A DNA stretch of 64,000 bases from Verrucomicrobiota bacterium (GTDB lineage Bacteria; Verrucomicrobiota; Verrucomicrobiia; Limisphaerales; JACRJZ01): positions 1-64,000 of the forward strand of contig JACRJZ010000055.1 in the NCBI GenBank assembly GCA_016219875.1, given 5' to 3'. The notes beneath the pieces are model-generated. The model was given only the letters and a program-made list of their open reading frames with translations, was not told where the DNA came from and did no database searches. Below are positions 55,952 to 64,000 of the stretch, piece after piece (the first letter of the stretch is position 1; every line of letters begins with the position of its first letter). The position numbers were made by a program, and so were the translations under genes.

Positions 55952-56998
55952 ATGAGAAAACAACGACTGTTGGTGACGGGCGGCGCTGGCTTCATCGGCG
56001 CCAACGCGGCCCAGCGCTTCCTCAAGGAAGGCTGGGACGTCACGGTCTGGGACAACCTTTCGCGGCGTGGCGCCCAGCACAACCTGGAGTGGCTGCGCGG
56101 CTTTGGCCGTTTTGATTTCGCGAAGTTCGACCTGCGCCACGAGGCCGCGGTGGCGGAGCACTACCGAGGCCGGCAGTTTGACCTCGTCCTGCACTGCGCC
56201 GGTCAGGTGGCCGTGACCACGTCGATCGCCAACCCGCGCGACGATTTCGAAAGCAACGCTCTGGGCACATTCAATCTGCTGGAGGCCATCCGCCAATTCG
56301 ACCGCGAGGCCTGTCTGCTCTACGCCTCGACCAACAAAGTCTATGGCGGCCTGGAAACCGTGGCGGTCGCCGAGCGCCACGACCGCTACGAGTATGCGGA
56401 CTTGCCGCACGGCATCCCCGAGACCCAGCCGCTTGATTTCCATTCCCCCTACGGCTGCTCGAAGGGCGCCGCCGATCAATACGTCCGCGACTATGCCCGC
56501 ATCTACGGGTTGCGCACGGTCTGCTTCCGCCAGTCCTGCATCTACGGCTGCCGCCAGTTCGGGCTGGAAGACCAAGGCTGGCTGGCGTGGTTCGTCATCG
56601 CTCAGGCGCTGGGCCGGCCCGTCACCATTTACGGCAACGGCAAACAGACGCGCGACGTTTTGTTCATCGAAGACCTGATCGACGCTTACCAAATGGCCTT
56701 TGCCCAACGCGACAAAATCGCGGGCCGCCTCTACAACCTCGGCGGTGGGCCGCAGAACCATTTGTCCCTTCTGGCGCTCATTCGCATCGTTGAAGCCGCC
56801 CGCCAGTGCAAGATGGAGACGCGCTTCGCGGATTGGCGTCAAGGCGACCAGAAGGTTTTTGTCGCTGACATCCGCACGGCTTGCGCGGACTTCGGCTGGA
56901 CGCCGCGGCACGATTGCGAAGCCGGCGTGCGCAAACTCATCGAGTGGGTGGATGCGAACCTGCCGATCCTGCGGGAAGTGCTTTCAGGAAAATCATGA
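55952..56998 (+). CDS. CDP-paratose 2-epimerase-like NAD-dependent enzyme
   Basis: A 348-residue short-chain dehydrogenase of the nucleotide-sugar epimerase type. The nucleotide-binding GGAGFIGAN (10-18) is followed by VWDNLSRRGAQHNLEWL, and SSTNKVYG-like YASTNKVYGG and LDFHSPYGCSKGAADQYVRD (Tyr/Lys active site) closely follow CDP-paratose 2-epimerase (Tyv/RfbE). The C-terminal SDQRVFVADI-like GDQKVFVADI also agrees. It would make CDP-tyvelose or a related sugar for surface glycans. The next gene overlaps it (ATGA). Confidence 0.85.
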   Translation: MRKQRLLVTGGAGFIGANAAQRFLKEGWDVTVWDNLSRRGAQHNLEWLRGFGRFDFAKFDLRHEAAVAEHYRGRQFDLVLHCAGQVAVTTSIANPRDDFESNALGTFNLLEAIRQFDREACLLYASTNKVYGGLETVAVAERHDRYEYADLPHGIPETQPLDFHSPYGCSKGAADQYVRDYARIYGLRTVCFRQSCIYGCRQFGLEDQGWLAWFVIAQALGRPVTIYGNGKQTRDVLFIEDLIDAYQMAFAQRDKIAGRLYNLGGGPQNHLSLLALIRIVEAARQCKMETRFADWRQGDQKVFVADIRTACADFGWTPRHDCEAGVRKLIEWVDANLPILREVLSGKS

Positions 56999-57912
56999 AA
57001 CAACCCCTCACCGGCATCATTCCGCCCATGCTCACGCCGTTGCGTGGCATCGACGAACTCGACGGCGACGGCTTGGCGAAGCTGACCGAGCACATCCTCG
57101 CCGGCGGCGTGCATGGTCTGTTCATCTTGGGCACCACGGGCGAAGGCCCCAGCCTCGGCTACCGTCTGCGCCGCGAGTTGATCGAGCGCGTCTGCCGCCA
57201 GGTCCAAGGCCGCGTGCCGGTGCTCGTCGGCATTACGGACACGGCGTTCGTGGAATCGGTGGCGCTGGCCCGTCAAGCCGCCGACGCTGGCGCGGACGCC
57301 GTCGTGCTGGCGCCGCCGTACTACATGCCGGAGGGACAGCCGGAGTTGCGCGAGTATCTGGCGCACTTGCTGCCCGAACTGCCGCGGCCGCTGTTCCTCT
57401 ACAACATGCCGCCGCTCACCAAGGTGCCGTTCGAACTCGAAACCGTCCGCTGGGCGCTGGACCAGCCGCGCATCGCGGGCATGAAGGACAGCTCGGGGAA
57501 CATGACCTACTTCAACCAGGCGCTCGGACTGGCTCGGCAGCGGCCTGATTGGACCCTCTTGACCGGGCCGGAGGAATTGCTCGCCGAGTCCGTCCTGATG
57601 GGCGGCCACGGCGGAGTGAACGGCGGAGCCAACATTTTTCCTGCGCTGTATGTGGCCACGTTTGAGGCGGCGCGGAGCGGAGATTTGATTCGCGCCCGCG
57701 AACTGCAGCGGCGCATTCAGTCGGTGGTGGACAAGCTCTACCGCGTGGGCCAACACCCGTCGGCGGTGATCAAGGGCATCAAGTGCGCGGCCTCTTGTCT
57801 TGGCCTGTGCAGCGATTTCATGGCGGAACCGTTTCACCGCTTCCGCGACCCGGAGCGCCGGCGGATCGAAGAGGGGATGGCGGAACTGAGAGCGATCGTG
57901 GCTTGGAAGTGA
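56995..57912 (+). CDS. Dihydrodipicolinate synthase/N-acetylneuraminate lyase family aldolase
   Basis: A 305-residue Schiff-base aldolase. The motif GTTGEGPSL (46-54), the catalytic Tyr in FLYNMPP (Y136) and the lysine in AGMKDSSGN (K164) are all in place. The start at 56995 overlaps the epimerase stop. It may be a generic sugar-acid aldolase, not DapA, since it sits beside nucleotide-sugar genes, but the substrate cannot be read from sequence. Confidence 0.85.
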   Translation: MKQPLTGIIPPMLTPLRGIDELDGDGLAKLTEHILAGGVHGLFILGTTGEGPSLGYRLRRELIERVCRQVQGRVPVLVGITDTAFVESVALARQAADAGADAVVLAPPYYMPEGQPELREYLAHLLPELPRPLFLYNMPPLTKVPFELETVRWALDQPRIAGMKDSSGNMTYFNQALGLARQRPDWTLLTGPEELLAESVLMGGHGGVNGGANIFPALYVATFEAARSGDLIRARELQRRIQSVVDKLYRVGQHPSAVIKGIKCAASCLGLCSDFMAEPFHRFRDPERRRIEEGMAELRAIVAWK

Positions 57913-57929
57913 GGGCCTTTTTCGACGCT

Positions 57930-57994
57930 GTGGCAGCCGACGAAAGAAGGCTCTGATTCCGTTGAAGTTTGAGCCTCCTTACGTCGGCTGCTAC
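57930..57994. repeat. Repeat B, copy 5
   Basis: The arms TGTGGCAGCCGACG and TTACGTCGGCTGCTAC (with an interior GTTTGAGCCTCC) form a degenerate hairpin between convergent genes; it could serve as their terminator. Confidence 0.78.
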
Positions 57995-58017
57995 GAGCTA
58001 TTGAAATCGCCCCCACG

Positions 58018-58452
58018 TCACAGCATTCCCTCGACGATCTCCGCCGCGGTGCGGACGAACTCAGGGCAGACGGTGGCCGTGAGTTTCTGCTCTTTCACCT
58101 GCTGGGCCCCTTCTGCGGTGCTGAGGTCATAACCGAGCAGGTCACGGCATTGCGTGGCGCCGTGGCGGGCTTGGAATTGGACGGTGAATTCCCGGACCAG
58201 CGCGTAGAGCTGTTCCTTCGCTTCGCGATTGCCAGCGTCAACGCCGCCGTGGCGCAGCCCCAACACCATGACCGCCCCGCTGACGGCTCCACAAGTCGCC
58301 GCCATCCGGCCGATGCCGCCGCCGAACCCGGCCGCGATCTTCAGCGCGGCCTCGCGATCCAGGCCGAGTCTTCCCGCGAAGGCAGCCAACACTGCCTGGG
58401 AACAATTGAAGCCTTGTTTGAACAAAGCCACCGCGTCTTCCGCCGGCGTCAT
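58018..58452 (-). CDS. C_GCAxxG_C_C family protein
   Basis: A 144-residue redox-active protein family member. FKQGFNCSQAVLAAF has the first Cys, AATCGAVSGAVMVLGL the central GCAxxG-like CGAVSG, and TQCRDLLGYD and VCPEFVRTAAEI the remaining Cys residues. Such proteins often accompany reductases; here the nitroreductase gene overlaps its start (ATGA). Confidence 0.85.
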   Translation of the reverse strand: MTPAEDAVALFKQGFNCSQAVLAAFAGRLGLDREAALKIAAGFGGGIGRMAATCGAVSGAVMVLGLRHGGVDAGNREAKEQLYALVREFTVQFQARHGATQCRDLLGYDLSTAEGAQQVKEQKLTATVCPEFVRTAAEIVEGML

Positions 58453-59123
58453 TGCGCGCCTCCGCTGGTTGGCGATGGCTCCTTCGGAAAACCGACCGAC
58501 TGGGCAATGACCACGCGCTGGTCCGGCTTCAGCCTGAGCGCGTCCTTCAACTTCACGCGATCGACTTCGTGGACCACGGTGGCCAGTCCTTCCGAAGCGC
58601 AGAACAGGTAGAGGTTCTGACTGATGAAGCCGGTGTCGATGTTCGCGTAACGGTCTTTTTCTTCCGGCTTGGCCTTGGTCAGACGCGCGTGATCGGCCAC
58701 GAAGATCACCGCCACAGGCGCGTCTTTCACAAACGGCTGACTGCCCGTGCGGGCGCGGATGTCGCCCGCCGCGACCGGCTGCAACTGGTTCATCTTCGCG
58801 TCGTAGAGGAACACGCCATCCGCGGTCGCCACGTAGAGGTCGATCTCCTGCGAGTTCATGGCGGAGGGCGCAGTGCGGTGCGCGTTGGTGGCGCGGTTGA
58901 TGCCGAAGCCAGCCCAAAGCAAGTTGGCGAGCGTCTGCGGCGGCAGCGGCCGGGTGCTGAAGTCGCGGAGGCTCTTGCGTTCGCTGAGCACCTGCATGAA
59001 CGGCTTGCCACCGGTGGTCTGCGGGGGCGGGAGCTGAATGGATTGAAGTTCCGCCGCGCCTGTCACTTCACAGGCTGCCGCGGTGATTACGAAAAGGCTG
59101 ACGAGTCGTGAAACCGTGTTCAT
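58449..59123 (-). CDS. Exported nitroreductase (SagB/ThcOx-like)
   Basis: A 224-residue flavin-dependent nitroreductase-fold protein. A signal peptide (MNTVSRLVSLFVITAAACEV) precedes LSERKSLRDFSTRPLPPQTL, the family's FMN-binding RxS motif. NLLWAGFGINR, RTAPSAMNSQE and FISQNLYLFCASEGLATVV are typical. Export is unusual for a nitroreductase, though seen in related proteins. Confidence 0.85.
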   Translation of the reverse strand: MNTVSRLVSLFVITAAACEVTGAAELQSIQLPPPQTTGGKPFMQVLSERKSLRDFSTRPLPPQTLANLLWAGFGINRATNAHRTAPSAMNSQEIDLYVATADGVFLYDAKMNQLQPVAAGDIRARTGSQPFVKDAPVAVIFVADHARLTKAKPEEKDRYANIDTGFISQNLYLFCASEGLATVVHEVDRVKLKDALRLKPDQRVVIAQSVGFPKEPSPTSGGAQ

Positions 59124-59346
59124 GGGGGAACTGTCTGGCGGAAAGCGGCGAGAACCTCAAGCCGGGAATGGCGTGGCCAGCAGGAATTCCGCGGCCGCTC
59201 TGGACTCAAATATCCTGAACTGTGGAACGCGCCCGGGCCGCCCGGTGAGGGCACCGGGCCTATACGGCACGCCTTTCCTGTAGGCCGGGTCCCCTGGCCC
59301 GGCGAAGTCTGAGACTCGAGGACGCCGGTGCGAGCGTGGGCGATTT

Positions 59347-59487
59347 CCCCTCACCCCGGCCCTCTCCCCTCCGAGGGGAGAGGGAGGAGCCGATCCGGCG
59401 TTTTGACAAAGAAGGCGTTGGTTCACGACGATGGCGTGCCGCGCGTTCCCTCTCTCGTAGGACGGGAGAGGGTCAGGGTGAGGGTTG
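59347..59487. repeat. Repeat D, complete copy
   Basis: The left end CCCCTCACCCCGGCCCTCTC, with a GGGGAGAGGGAGG arm, and the right end GACGGGAGAGGGTCAGGGTG, with GAGGG, match the copy at 37999, about 140 bases long. Confidence 0.87.
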
Positions 59488-59502
59488 ATGGTTCAATCAG
59501 GA

Positions 59503-59601
59503 GGCGATTTCAAAACTCTGTAGCAGCCGACGTGAGGAGGCTCAAACTTCAAGGGAATCAGAGCCTCCTCACGCCGGCTGCTACAGTTTTGCAGGAAGCT
59601 C
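59503..59601. repeat. Repeat B, copy 6
   Basis: GTAGCAGCCGACGTGAGGAG and CTCCTCACGCCGGCTGCTAC form the core stem, with outer arms (TTTCAAAAC and GTTTTGCAGGAAGCTC). It ends at the stop codon of the threonine aldolase gene and follows repeat D by 16 bases. Confidence 0.88.
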
Positions 59602-60651
59602 TCAGACCAAAGTTCTCAAGACTTGGCCGAAGATCTCCAAAGCGGCGGGAACATCCTCCGGCTTCACCATCAGGTTCGTCACGGCGCGAAGGGTGTCCAG
59701 GCCGGTGGCCAGCACTCGCACGCCTTGCGCGTCGAGCCGGTGGGCCAGCGCGGCCGTGGGAGTTCCCTTCACTTTGAGTACGACAATGTTCGTCTGCACC
59801 GTCGCTGGATCGAGTTCAACGCCGGGCAGCTTGGACAAACCTTCGGCGAGGGCGCGGGCGTTCGCGTGGTCTTCCGCGAGCCGGGCGCGATGATGTTCCA
59901 GGGCGTGAAGCGCCCCGGCGGCGATGATCCCCACCTGCCTCATGCCGCCGCCGAACATCTTGCGGAAGCGGCGCGCGCGCTGGATGCACTCGCGCGAGCC
60001 ACACAGCGCCGAGCCGATGGGCGCGCCGAGGCCCTTGGAGAAGCAGACGCTCACAGAATCAAAGTTCGCCGCGTAGTCGCGTTCCGGAATGCCGGTCGCG
60101 ACGCTGGCGTTCCACAGCCGTGCGCCGTCGAGGTGCAGCCGCAGGCCGTGCTGACGGGCCACGGCAGCGACGTCCTGGATGCGCTCCAACGGCCACACGC
60201 TGCCGCCGCCGCGATTGTGCGTGTTCTCGACGCAGACCAGCTTCGTTGGCGGAAAATGTTGGTTGGGCGGACGCAACGCGGCTTCGACGTCGGTCGCGGT
60301 GAAAATGCCGCGCACGCCCGGCAAGCATCGGCACATCACACCGGCGAGGGCCGCCGGGCCTCCGGCCTCATAGAAATAAACGTGCGCGTTGGCCTCGACG
60401 AGAATTTCGTCACCCGGCTCGGTGTGGGCGCGGACAGCCATCTGGTTGGCCATCGTGCCGGAGGGCGTGAACACGGCGGTGTCCTTGCCGAGGATTTCCG
60501 CTACGCGCGCTTCCAGGCGCAGCACGGTTGGATCGTCGCCGAAGACGTCATCGCCCACCTCCGCGCGGGCCATCGCCTCGCGCATGGCGGGCGTAGGCTG
60601 GGTGATGGTGTCGGAGCGGAGGTCGATGGGATGGTTGGGATGCCTGGTCAT
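59602..60651 (-). CDS. ltaE: Low-specificity L-threonine aldolase
   Basis: A 349-residue PLP-dependent fold type I enzyme that cleaves L-threonine or allo-threonine to glycine and acetaldehyde. The N-terminal [19 protein letters not shown] and [14 protein letters not shown], the [15 protein letters not shown] and the Schiff-base lysine region [14 protein letters not shown] are as expected. Length is standard. Confidence 0.92.
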   Translation of the reverse strand: MTRHPNHPIDLRSDTITQPTPAMREAMARAEVGDDVFGDDPTVLRLEARVAEILGKDTAVFTPSGTMANQMAVRAHTEPGDEILVEANAHVYFYEAGGPAALAGVMCRCLPGVRGIFTATDVEAALRPPNQHFPPTKLVCVENTHNRGGGSVWPLERIQDVAAVARQHGLRLHLDGARLWNASVATGIPERDYAANFDSVSVCFSKGLGAPIGSALCGSRECIQRARRFRKMFGGGMRQVGIIAAGALHALEHHRARLAEDHANARALAEGLSKLPGVELDPATVQTNIVVLKVKGTPTAALAHRLDAQGVRVLATGLDTLRAVTNLMVKPEDVPAALEIFGQVLRTLV

Positions 60652-60730
60652 GTTTTTACGTTTTACGTTTTACGGTTCACGTCTTTCGCGAGGAGCGTGA
60701 AACGTGAAGCGTAAATCGTAAACAAGGCAT

Positions 60731-61606
60731 TCAGCCGCGACCAAGCGTCTTCACTACCGCGCGGATGTAAGCCGGGCTGGTCCCGCAGCAGCCGCCGACG
60801 AAGTTCGCCCCGGCGGCGACCAGTTGGGGAATGACGGCGGCGAACGCCTCCGGCGTGGTGCGATAGACGACCCGGCCGTTTTCCATCTCGGGCAGGCCGG
60901 CGTTGGATTTCATCCAAAGCGGCTGGGTGGTGACGGCGCGCATCCGCTGGCAGATCGGCACGAAGCCTTCGATGCCCTGGCCACAGTTGGCGCCGATGAC
61001 ATCCGCGCCGACCGCGCTGAGGCCTGCCACGGCCTGCTCTGGCGTCACGCCCGTCATGGTGCGGTCCTTGTTTTTGCCGGAGTCGAACACCATGCAGGCC
61101 ACCACGGGCAATCCGGTGAGCTTGGCGGCAACCACCGCGAGCTTGGCTTCTTCGAGGTCGGCCATCGTTTCCACGACCAGCGCGTCGGCGCCCGCGGCGG
61201 CGAGGGCTTGCGCTTGTTCTGAGAACGCGGCGGTGAGTTCGTCGGCGGTAACTTCCCCGGCCAGCAGCATCTTGCCGCTGGGGCCGATGCTGGCAAAGAC
61301 GAGGGCTTTGCCGCCCGCCGCCTGCTTGGAGATTTGCACGCCCGCACGGTTGATCTCGACGGCCTTGGCTTCGAGATGGTGTGCCGCGAGTCGGGGACGA
61401 TTCGCGCCGAAGGTGTTGGCAAGAATGACCTGGCTGCCGGCCTGGACGTAAGCGGCGGCCACTTCGCCGACCTTGTCCGGGTGCGTGAGATTCCACTGGT
61501 CCGGGAACTCGCCGCTTCCCAGGCCGCGCTCCTGAAGCTGTGTGCCCCAGGCGCCGTCAGTGACCACCGGTCCCGCGGCGAGTTGTTTCTCCAAGAGCGG
61601 GTGCAT
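60731..61606 (-). CDS. Homocysteine S-methyltransferase-type protein (MetH N-terminal domain)
   Basis: A 291-residue protein matching the homocysteine-binding barrel of cobalamin-dependent methionine synthase. VVTDGAWGTQLQ, the first zinc Cys in GANCGQG and the Cys pair in FVGGCCGTSP are present. It contains no folate, cobalamin or activation domain; a corrinoid protein gene lies just upstream. The start at 61606 is MHPLLEK. Confidence 0.85.
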   Translation of the reverse strand: MHPLLEKQLAAGPVVTDGAWGTQLQERGLGSGEFPDQWNLTHPDKVGEVAAAYVQAGSQVILANTFGANRPRLAAHHLEAKAVEINRAGVQISKQAAGGKALVFASIGPSGKMLLAGEVTADELTAAFSEQAQALAAAGADALVVETMADLEEAKLAVVAAKLTGLPVVACMVFDSGKNKDRTMTGVTPEQAVAGLSAVGADVIGANCGQGIEGFVPICQRMRAVTTQPLWMKSNAGLPEMENGRVVYRTTPEAFAAVIPQLVAAGANFVGGCCGTSPAYIRAVVKTLGRG

Positions 61607-61629
61607 GCCGTGAAAGAGTGTTGTCCGGT

Positions 61630-62265
61630 TTACTTGCCGAGGGCCTTGCGAGCGATGGTGACGGCTTCGGCCGCGTTGTCGCTGTAGCCGTCGGCGCCGA
61701 TTTCGTCCGCGTATTTCTGAGTGATGGGCGCACCGCCGATGAGCACCTTGACCTGTTCCCGCACGCCGGCTGTCTTGAGGGCGTCGATGGTCGTTTTCAT
61801 GGACGGCATGGTGGTGGTGAGCAGCGCGGACATGGCGACGATGTTGGCCCGCTTCTCCTTCACCGTGGCGATGAATTGCTCCGGCGTGACGTTGACGCCG
61901 AGGTCGATGATCTCGAAGCCGCCGCCTTCCAGCATGGCGGCGACGAGGTTCTTGCCGATGTCGTGGAGGTCGCCCTTGACCGTGCCGATGGCGACGCGGC
62001 CCACCGGCTCCGCGCCTTGCGCCGTCAGCAGCGGGCGGATGAGTTCCATGGCCGCTTTCATGGCGCGGGCGGACAAGAGCAGCTCCGGCACGAAGTATTC
62101 GTTGCACTCGAACCGGCGGCCGACCTCGCCCATCGCGGGGGCCATGTAGTCGGTGACGAGCTTGAGAGGATCGACGCCGTCTTTGAGGGCTTGCTCGGTG
62201 ATGGCGCGGGCGGTCTTGGCGTCGCCGGTGACGACGGCTTCGTGAAGTTGCTTCAGGTCAGTCAT
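61630..62265 (-). CDS. Corrinoid (B12-binding) protein
   Basis: A 211-residue methyltransferase corrinoid protein. It has the helical cap (LLLSARAMKAAMELIRPLL) and the cobalamin motif GDLHDIGKN (98-106, DxHxxG), then VTPEQFIATV and LIGGAPITQKYADEIGADGY. It probably carries the methyl group for the adjacent homocysteine methyltransferase, the two forming a split methionine-synthase-like pair. The methyl donor protein is not in the window. Start chosen at MTDLKQLHEA. Confidence 0.9.
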   Translation of the reverse strand: MTDLKQLHEAVVTGDAKTARAITEQALKDGVDPLKLVTDYMAPAMGEVGRRFECNEYFVPELLLSARAMKAAMELIRPLLTAQGAEPVGRVAIGTVKGDLHDIGKNLVAAMLEGGGFEIIDLGVNVTPEQFIATVKEKRANIVAMSALLTTTMPSMKTTIDALKTAGVREQVKVLIGGAPITQKYADEIGADGYSDNAAEAVTIARKALGK

Positions 62266-62582
62266 AGCCTTTGAATTTGTTTCGTTCGGCGCATCAAAGC
62301 GGAAAGCCGGAGGCAAGTCAATGGGCGGAAACGCCCCTTAAGTTGACTCCGCTGACGCGGCGGCGGTGAATCTGGGAGCGGGTCCACGGAAGCGCGGGTC
62401 CAGCGGATTCAGGCAGGAATGGAGGAGGTTGGTCCGTGTTACGCCGCTCCGCTCCGCCGACGCACTCCGAATCCTTCGCCACCCCGGCCGTGCCCGCCGT
62501 TGACTCCCACAGGCAACCTTCGCCACACTCTCCGCGTTCCGGCACCGGGCGGACTTCACAAGCTGCTCCGCCGGCGTCTGAC

Positions 62583-63752
62583 ATGAGCCACGACGTTCGC
62601 ATCCTGCCGTTGTCCTGCCGTCCGCGGGACGTGTTGCGCTTTCTCCGGGTGAGCGAGGAGATCTACCGCGATGACCCGCTCTGGGTCGCGCCCCTGTTGC
62701 TGGACGCGAAGAAGGTGTTCACCGATGCGAACCCGTTGTTCGAGCACGCGGAGATGCAGTTGTGGGTGGCGGTGAAGGACGGCCAGGATGTGGGCCGCAT
62801 CGCGGGGATCCTCGACCACAATTATGTCCGCGTGCAGAACGACCCGGCGGCGTTTTTCGGCTTCTTCGAGTGTGTGAACGACCCCGCGGTGAGCAGCCGG
62901 CTCTTCGCCGCCGTGTCCGATTGGGCGCGGCAGAAAAGCGCGCGCCGTCTGCTCGGCCCGATGAACCCCACGACGAACGACGAGTGCGGGCTGCTCGTCG
63001 AGGGCTTCGACGCCTCGCCCGCGCTGATGATGCCTTACAACCCGCGGCGCTACGCCGACCTGGTGGAGGCGCAGGGATTCCGCAAAGCCAAGGATCTGCT
63101 GGCGTATCATCTCAATCTCCGGGACACGCCGATGGACCGGTTGGAGAAACTGGCCGGGCGGGTGAAGAAGAAGTGGCCGGAACTGAGTTTCCGTCCCATC
63201 CGGCGCCAGACGCTCGACGCCGATCTTGTCAGCCTCAAAGAAATCTACAACGCGGCCTGGGAGGCCAATTGGGGCTTCGTGCCCATGACCAACGCCGAGA
63301 TCGACTTCATGGCCGGCCGCCTCAAGCCGCTGTTGCACATGCCGATTTCCTGGCTGGTCGAGACGGCCACGGAGCCGATCGGCTTCCTGCTGGCGCTGCC
63401 GGATTACAACGTCGCCTTCAAGCCGCTGCGGGGACACCTGGCCACGCCGAAGCTTCTTGGGGCTTTGCCCTACTTGCTGGGTTGGAAGTATCCGACGCTG
63501 GCCCGCGTGATCACGCTGGGCGTGAAGGCCAGCTACCGCGGCAAGGGTTTGGAGTCCGTGATGCTCTTCGAGGGGCTGAAGGAGGGCTTCCGCCACGGCC
63601 TGACCGACGCGGAAGCCTCGTGGGTGCTGGAAGACAACACGATGATGAACCGGCTGATGGAGGTGTATGCCGGGCGTGTGTACAAGAGGTACCGGATTTA
63701 CGAGAAGGAAGTCGGGGAAGGACCACTGGCCGCGGGACCACGGGACCACTGA
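62583..63752 (+). CDS. GNAT-like acetyltransferase-fold protein
   Basis: A 389-residue protein of a conserved family with a GNAT-like fold. The early LRFLRVSEEIYRDDPLWVAP and the centre GPMNPTTNDECGLLVEGFD are characteristic, and LGVKASYRGKGLESVMLFEG resembles a CoA-binding loop. The function in bacteria is not established. The start at 62583 is MSHDVRIL. The last residues (GPLAAGPRDH) lie in a CCACGGACCACGG-type repeat region at the end of the gene, so the native C-terminus may have been altered. Confidence 0.78.
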   Translation: MSHDVRILPLSCRPRDVLRFLRVSEEIYRDDPLWVAPLLLDAKKVFTDANPLFEHAEMQLWVAVKDGQDVGRIAGILDHNYVRVQNDPAAFFGFFECVNDPAVSSRLFAAVSDWARQKSARRLLGPMNPTTNDECGLLVEGFDASPALMMPYNPRRYADLVEAQGFRKAKDLLAYHLNLRDTPMDRLEKLAGRVKKKWPELSFRPIRRQTLDADLVSLKEIYNAAWEANWGFVPMTNAEIDFMAGRLKPLLHMPISWLVETATEPIGFLLALPDYNVAFKPLRGHLATPKLLGALPYLLGWKYPTLARVITLGVKASYRGKGLESVMLFEGLKEGFRHGLTDAEASWVLEDNTMMNRLMEVYAGRVYKRYRIYEKEVGEGPLAAGPRDH

Positions 63753-63790
63753 CAACAGGACCACAGACCACGGACCACGGACAACAGGAC
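63722..63790. repeat. Short GACCAC-rich repeat
   Basis: The block consists of GGACCAC units (GGACCACTGG, GGGACCACGGGACCAC, GGACCACGGAC), overlapping the end of the acetyltransferase-like gene. The arrangement resembles the repeats found within other coding ends here. Confidence 0.6.
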
Positions 63791-63956
63791 GGCAAGACTC
63801 TCAGCGACCGCCATTGTCCCGTGCATCAACAAGTTGGCGGGGCTGGAACGTCGCCTGCCACTGTTTCACACTTTGCCCAACGCGGCCGCACTGTGTCGGA
63901 TCGCGGCCGGTCCCCGGTCGCGCTCTGCTGACAAATGCGGGGTTGGCAAGGGATTC

Positions 63957-64000
63957 ATGCCAAAACCAATTCTGCCCGAAGAGATCGTTCCCACCCGCTT
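63957..64000 (+). CDS. Start of next gene (partial)
   Basis: An ATG at 63957 opens a frame of 14 codons (MPKPILPEEIVPTR) that runs off the window. Too little is visible to name it. Confidence 0.35.
   Translation, partial: MPKPILPEEIVPTR

Overview
The window looks like the chromosome of a high-GC, Gram-negative bacterium, most probably a member of the Verrucomicrobiota (Pedosphaera/Limisphaera-like). The pointers are lipid A and LPS genes (LpxK, an LpxL/HtrB-like acyltransferase, a family 9 heptosyltransferase), H-X9-DG pseudopilin-like proteins, a DUF3516 Ski2-like helicase, secreted proteins ending in GGFWA-type modules, and a high density of short palindromic repeats between genes. The taxonomic placement is inference; no rRNA or tRNA gene was seen.

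Layout. 1-0.2 kb: the tail of an IS110-like transposase abutting a broken repeat. 0.3-12.8 kb: a secreted carbohydrate-binding protein, a methyltransferase, a pseudokinase/FGE-sulfatase membrane protein, a lipoprotein, an ACT-domain regulator, an NfeD protease and pyrF. 12.9-20.5 kb: gnd followed by a mosaic of toxin-antitoxin genes (a PIN toxin with a small partner; MNT/HEPN), three reverse-strand secreted proteins and two extra detached 3' ends of gnd. 20.5-29.4 kb: an ECF sigma/anti-sigma pair, a chromate transporter, a lipid A/LPS operon, a Yip1-like protein and recA. 29.4-34.4 kb: a NUDIX/ABC-transporter operon split by a decayed AbrB/PIN module. 34.5-45.6 kb: VanZ, a hydrogenase-maturation-type protease, a DUF4956/HlyD pair, a DUF255 thioredoxin-domain protein, and two paralogous pseudopilins around a very large propeller-like protein. 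46.4-54.7 kb: a second mosaic in which three broken 5' ends of the helicase gene separate toxin-antitoxin modules and a three-gene operon from the intact helicase. 54.7-64 kb: a glycosyltransferase, a CDP-paratose 2-epimerase-like enzyme, a DHDPS-like aldolase, a nitroreductase pair, threonine aldolase, a split methionine-synthase-like pair and an acetyltransferase-like protein.

The most interesting content is the 47.6-50.6 kb operon. It encodes a divergent thymidylate-synthase-fold protein, a radical SAM/SPASM enzyme and a family 4-type uracil-DNA glycosylase fused to a Panacea (SocA-like) antitoxin domain. The genes are tightly coupled and lie inside the helicase-5'-end mosaic beside a VapBC module. 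I do not recognise this as a described system. A nucleotide-modification, defence or toxin-antitoxin role is inferred only from domains and context.

The second theme is structural. At gnd (3' end), at the helicase (5' end) and at the pseudopilin/propeller locus, accessory or duplicated genes are bordered by partial copies of the neighbouring gene. No integrase is visible. This suggests repeated insertion or duplication events that each regenerated an intact core gene. At least seven families of palindromic or dispersed repeats occupy the gaps, and several have entered coding sequence.
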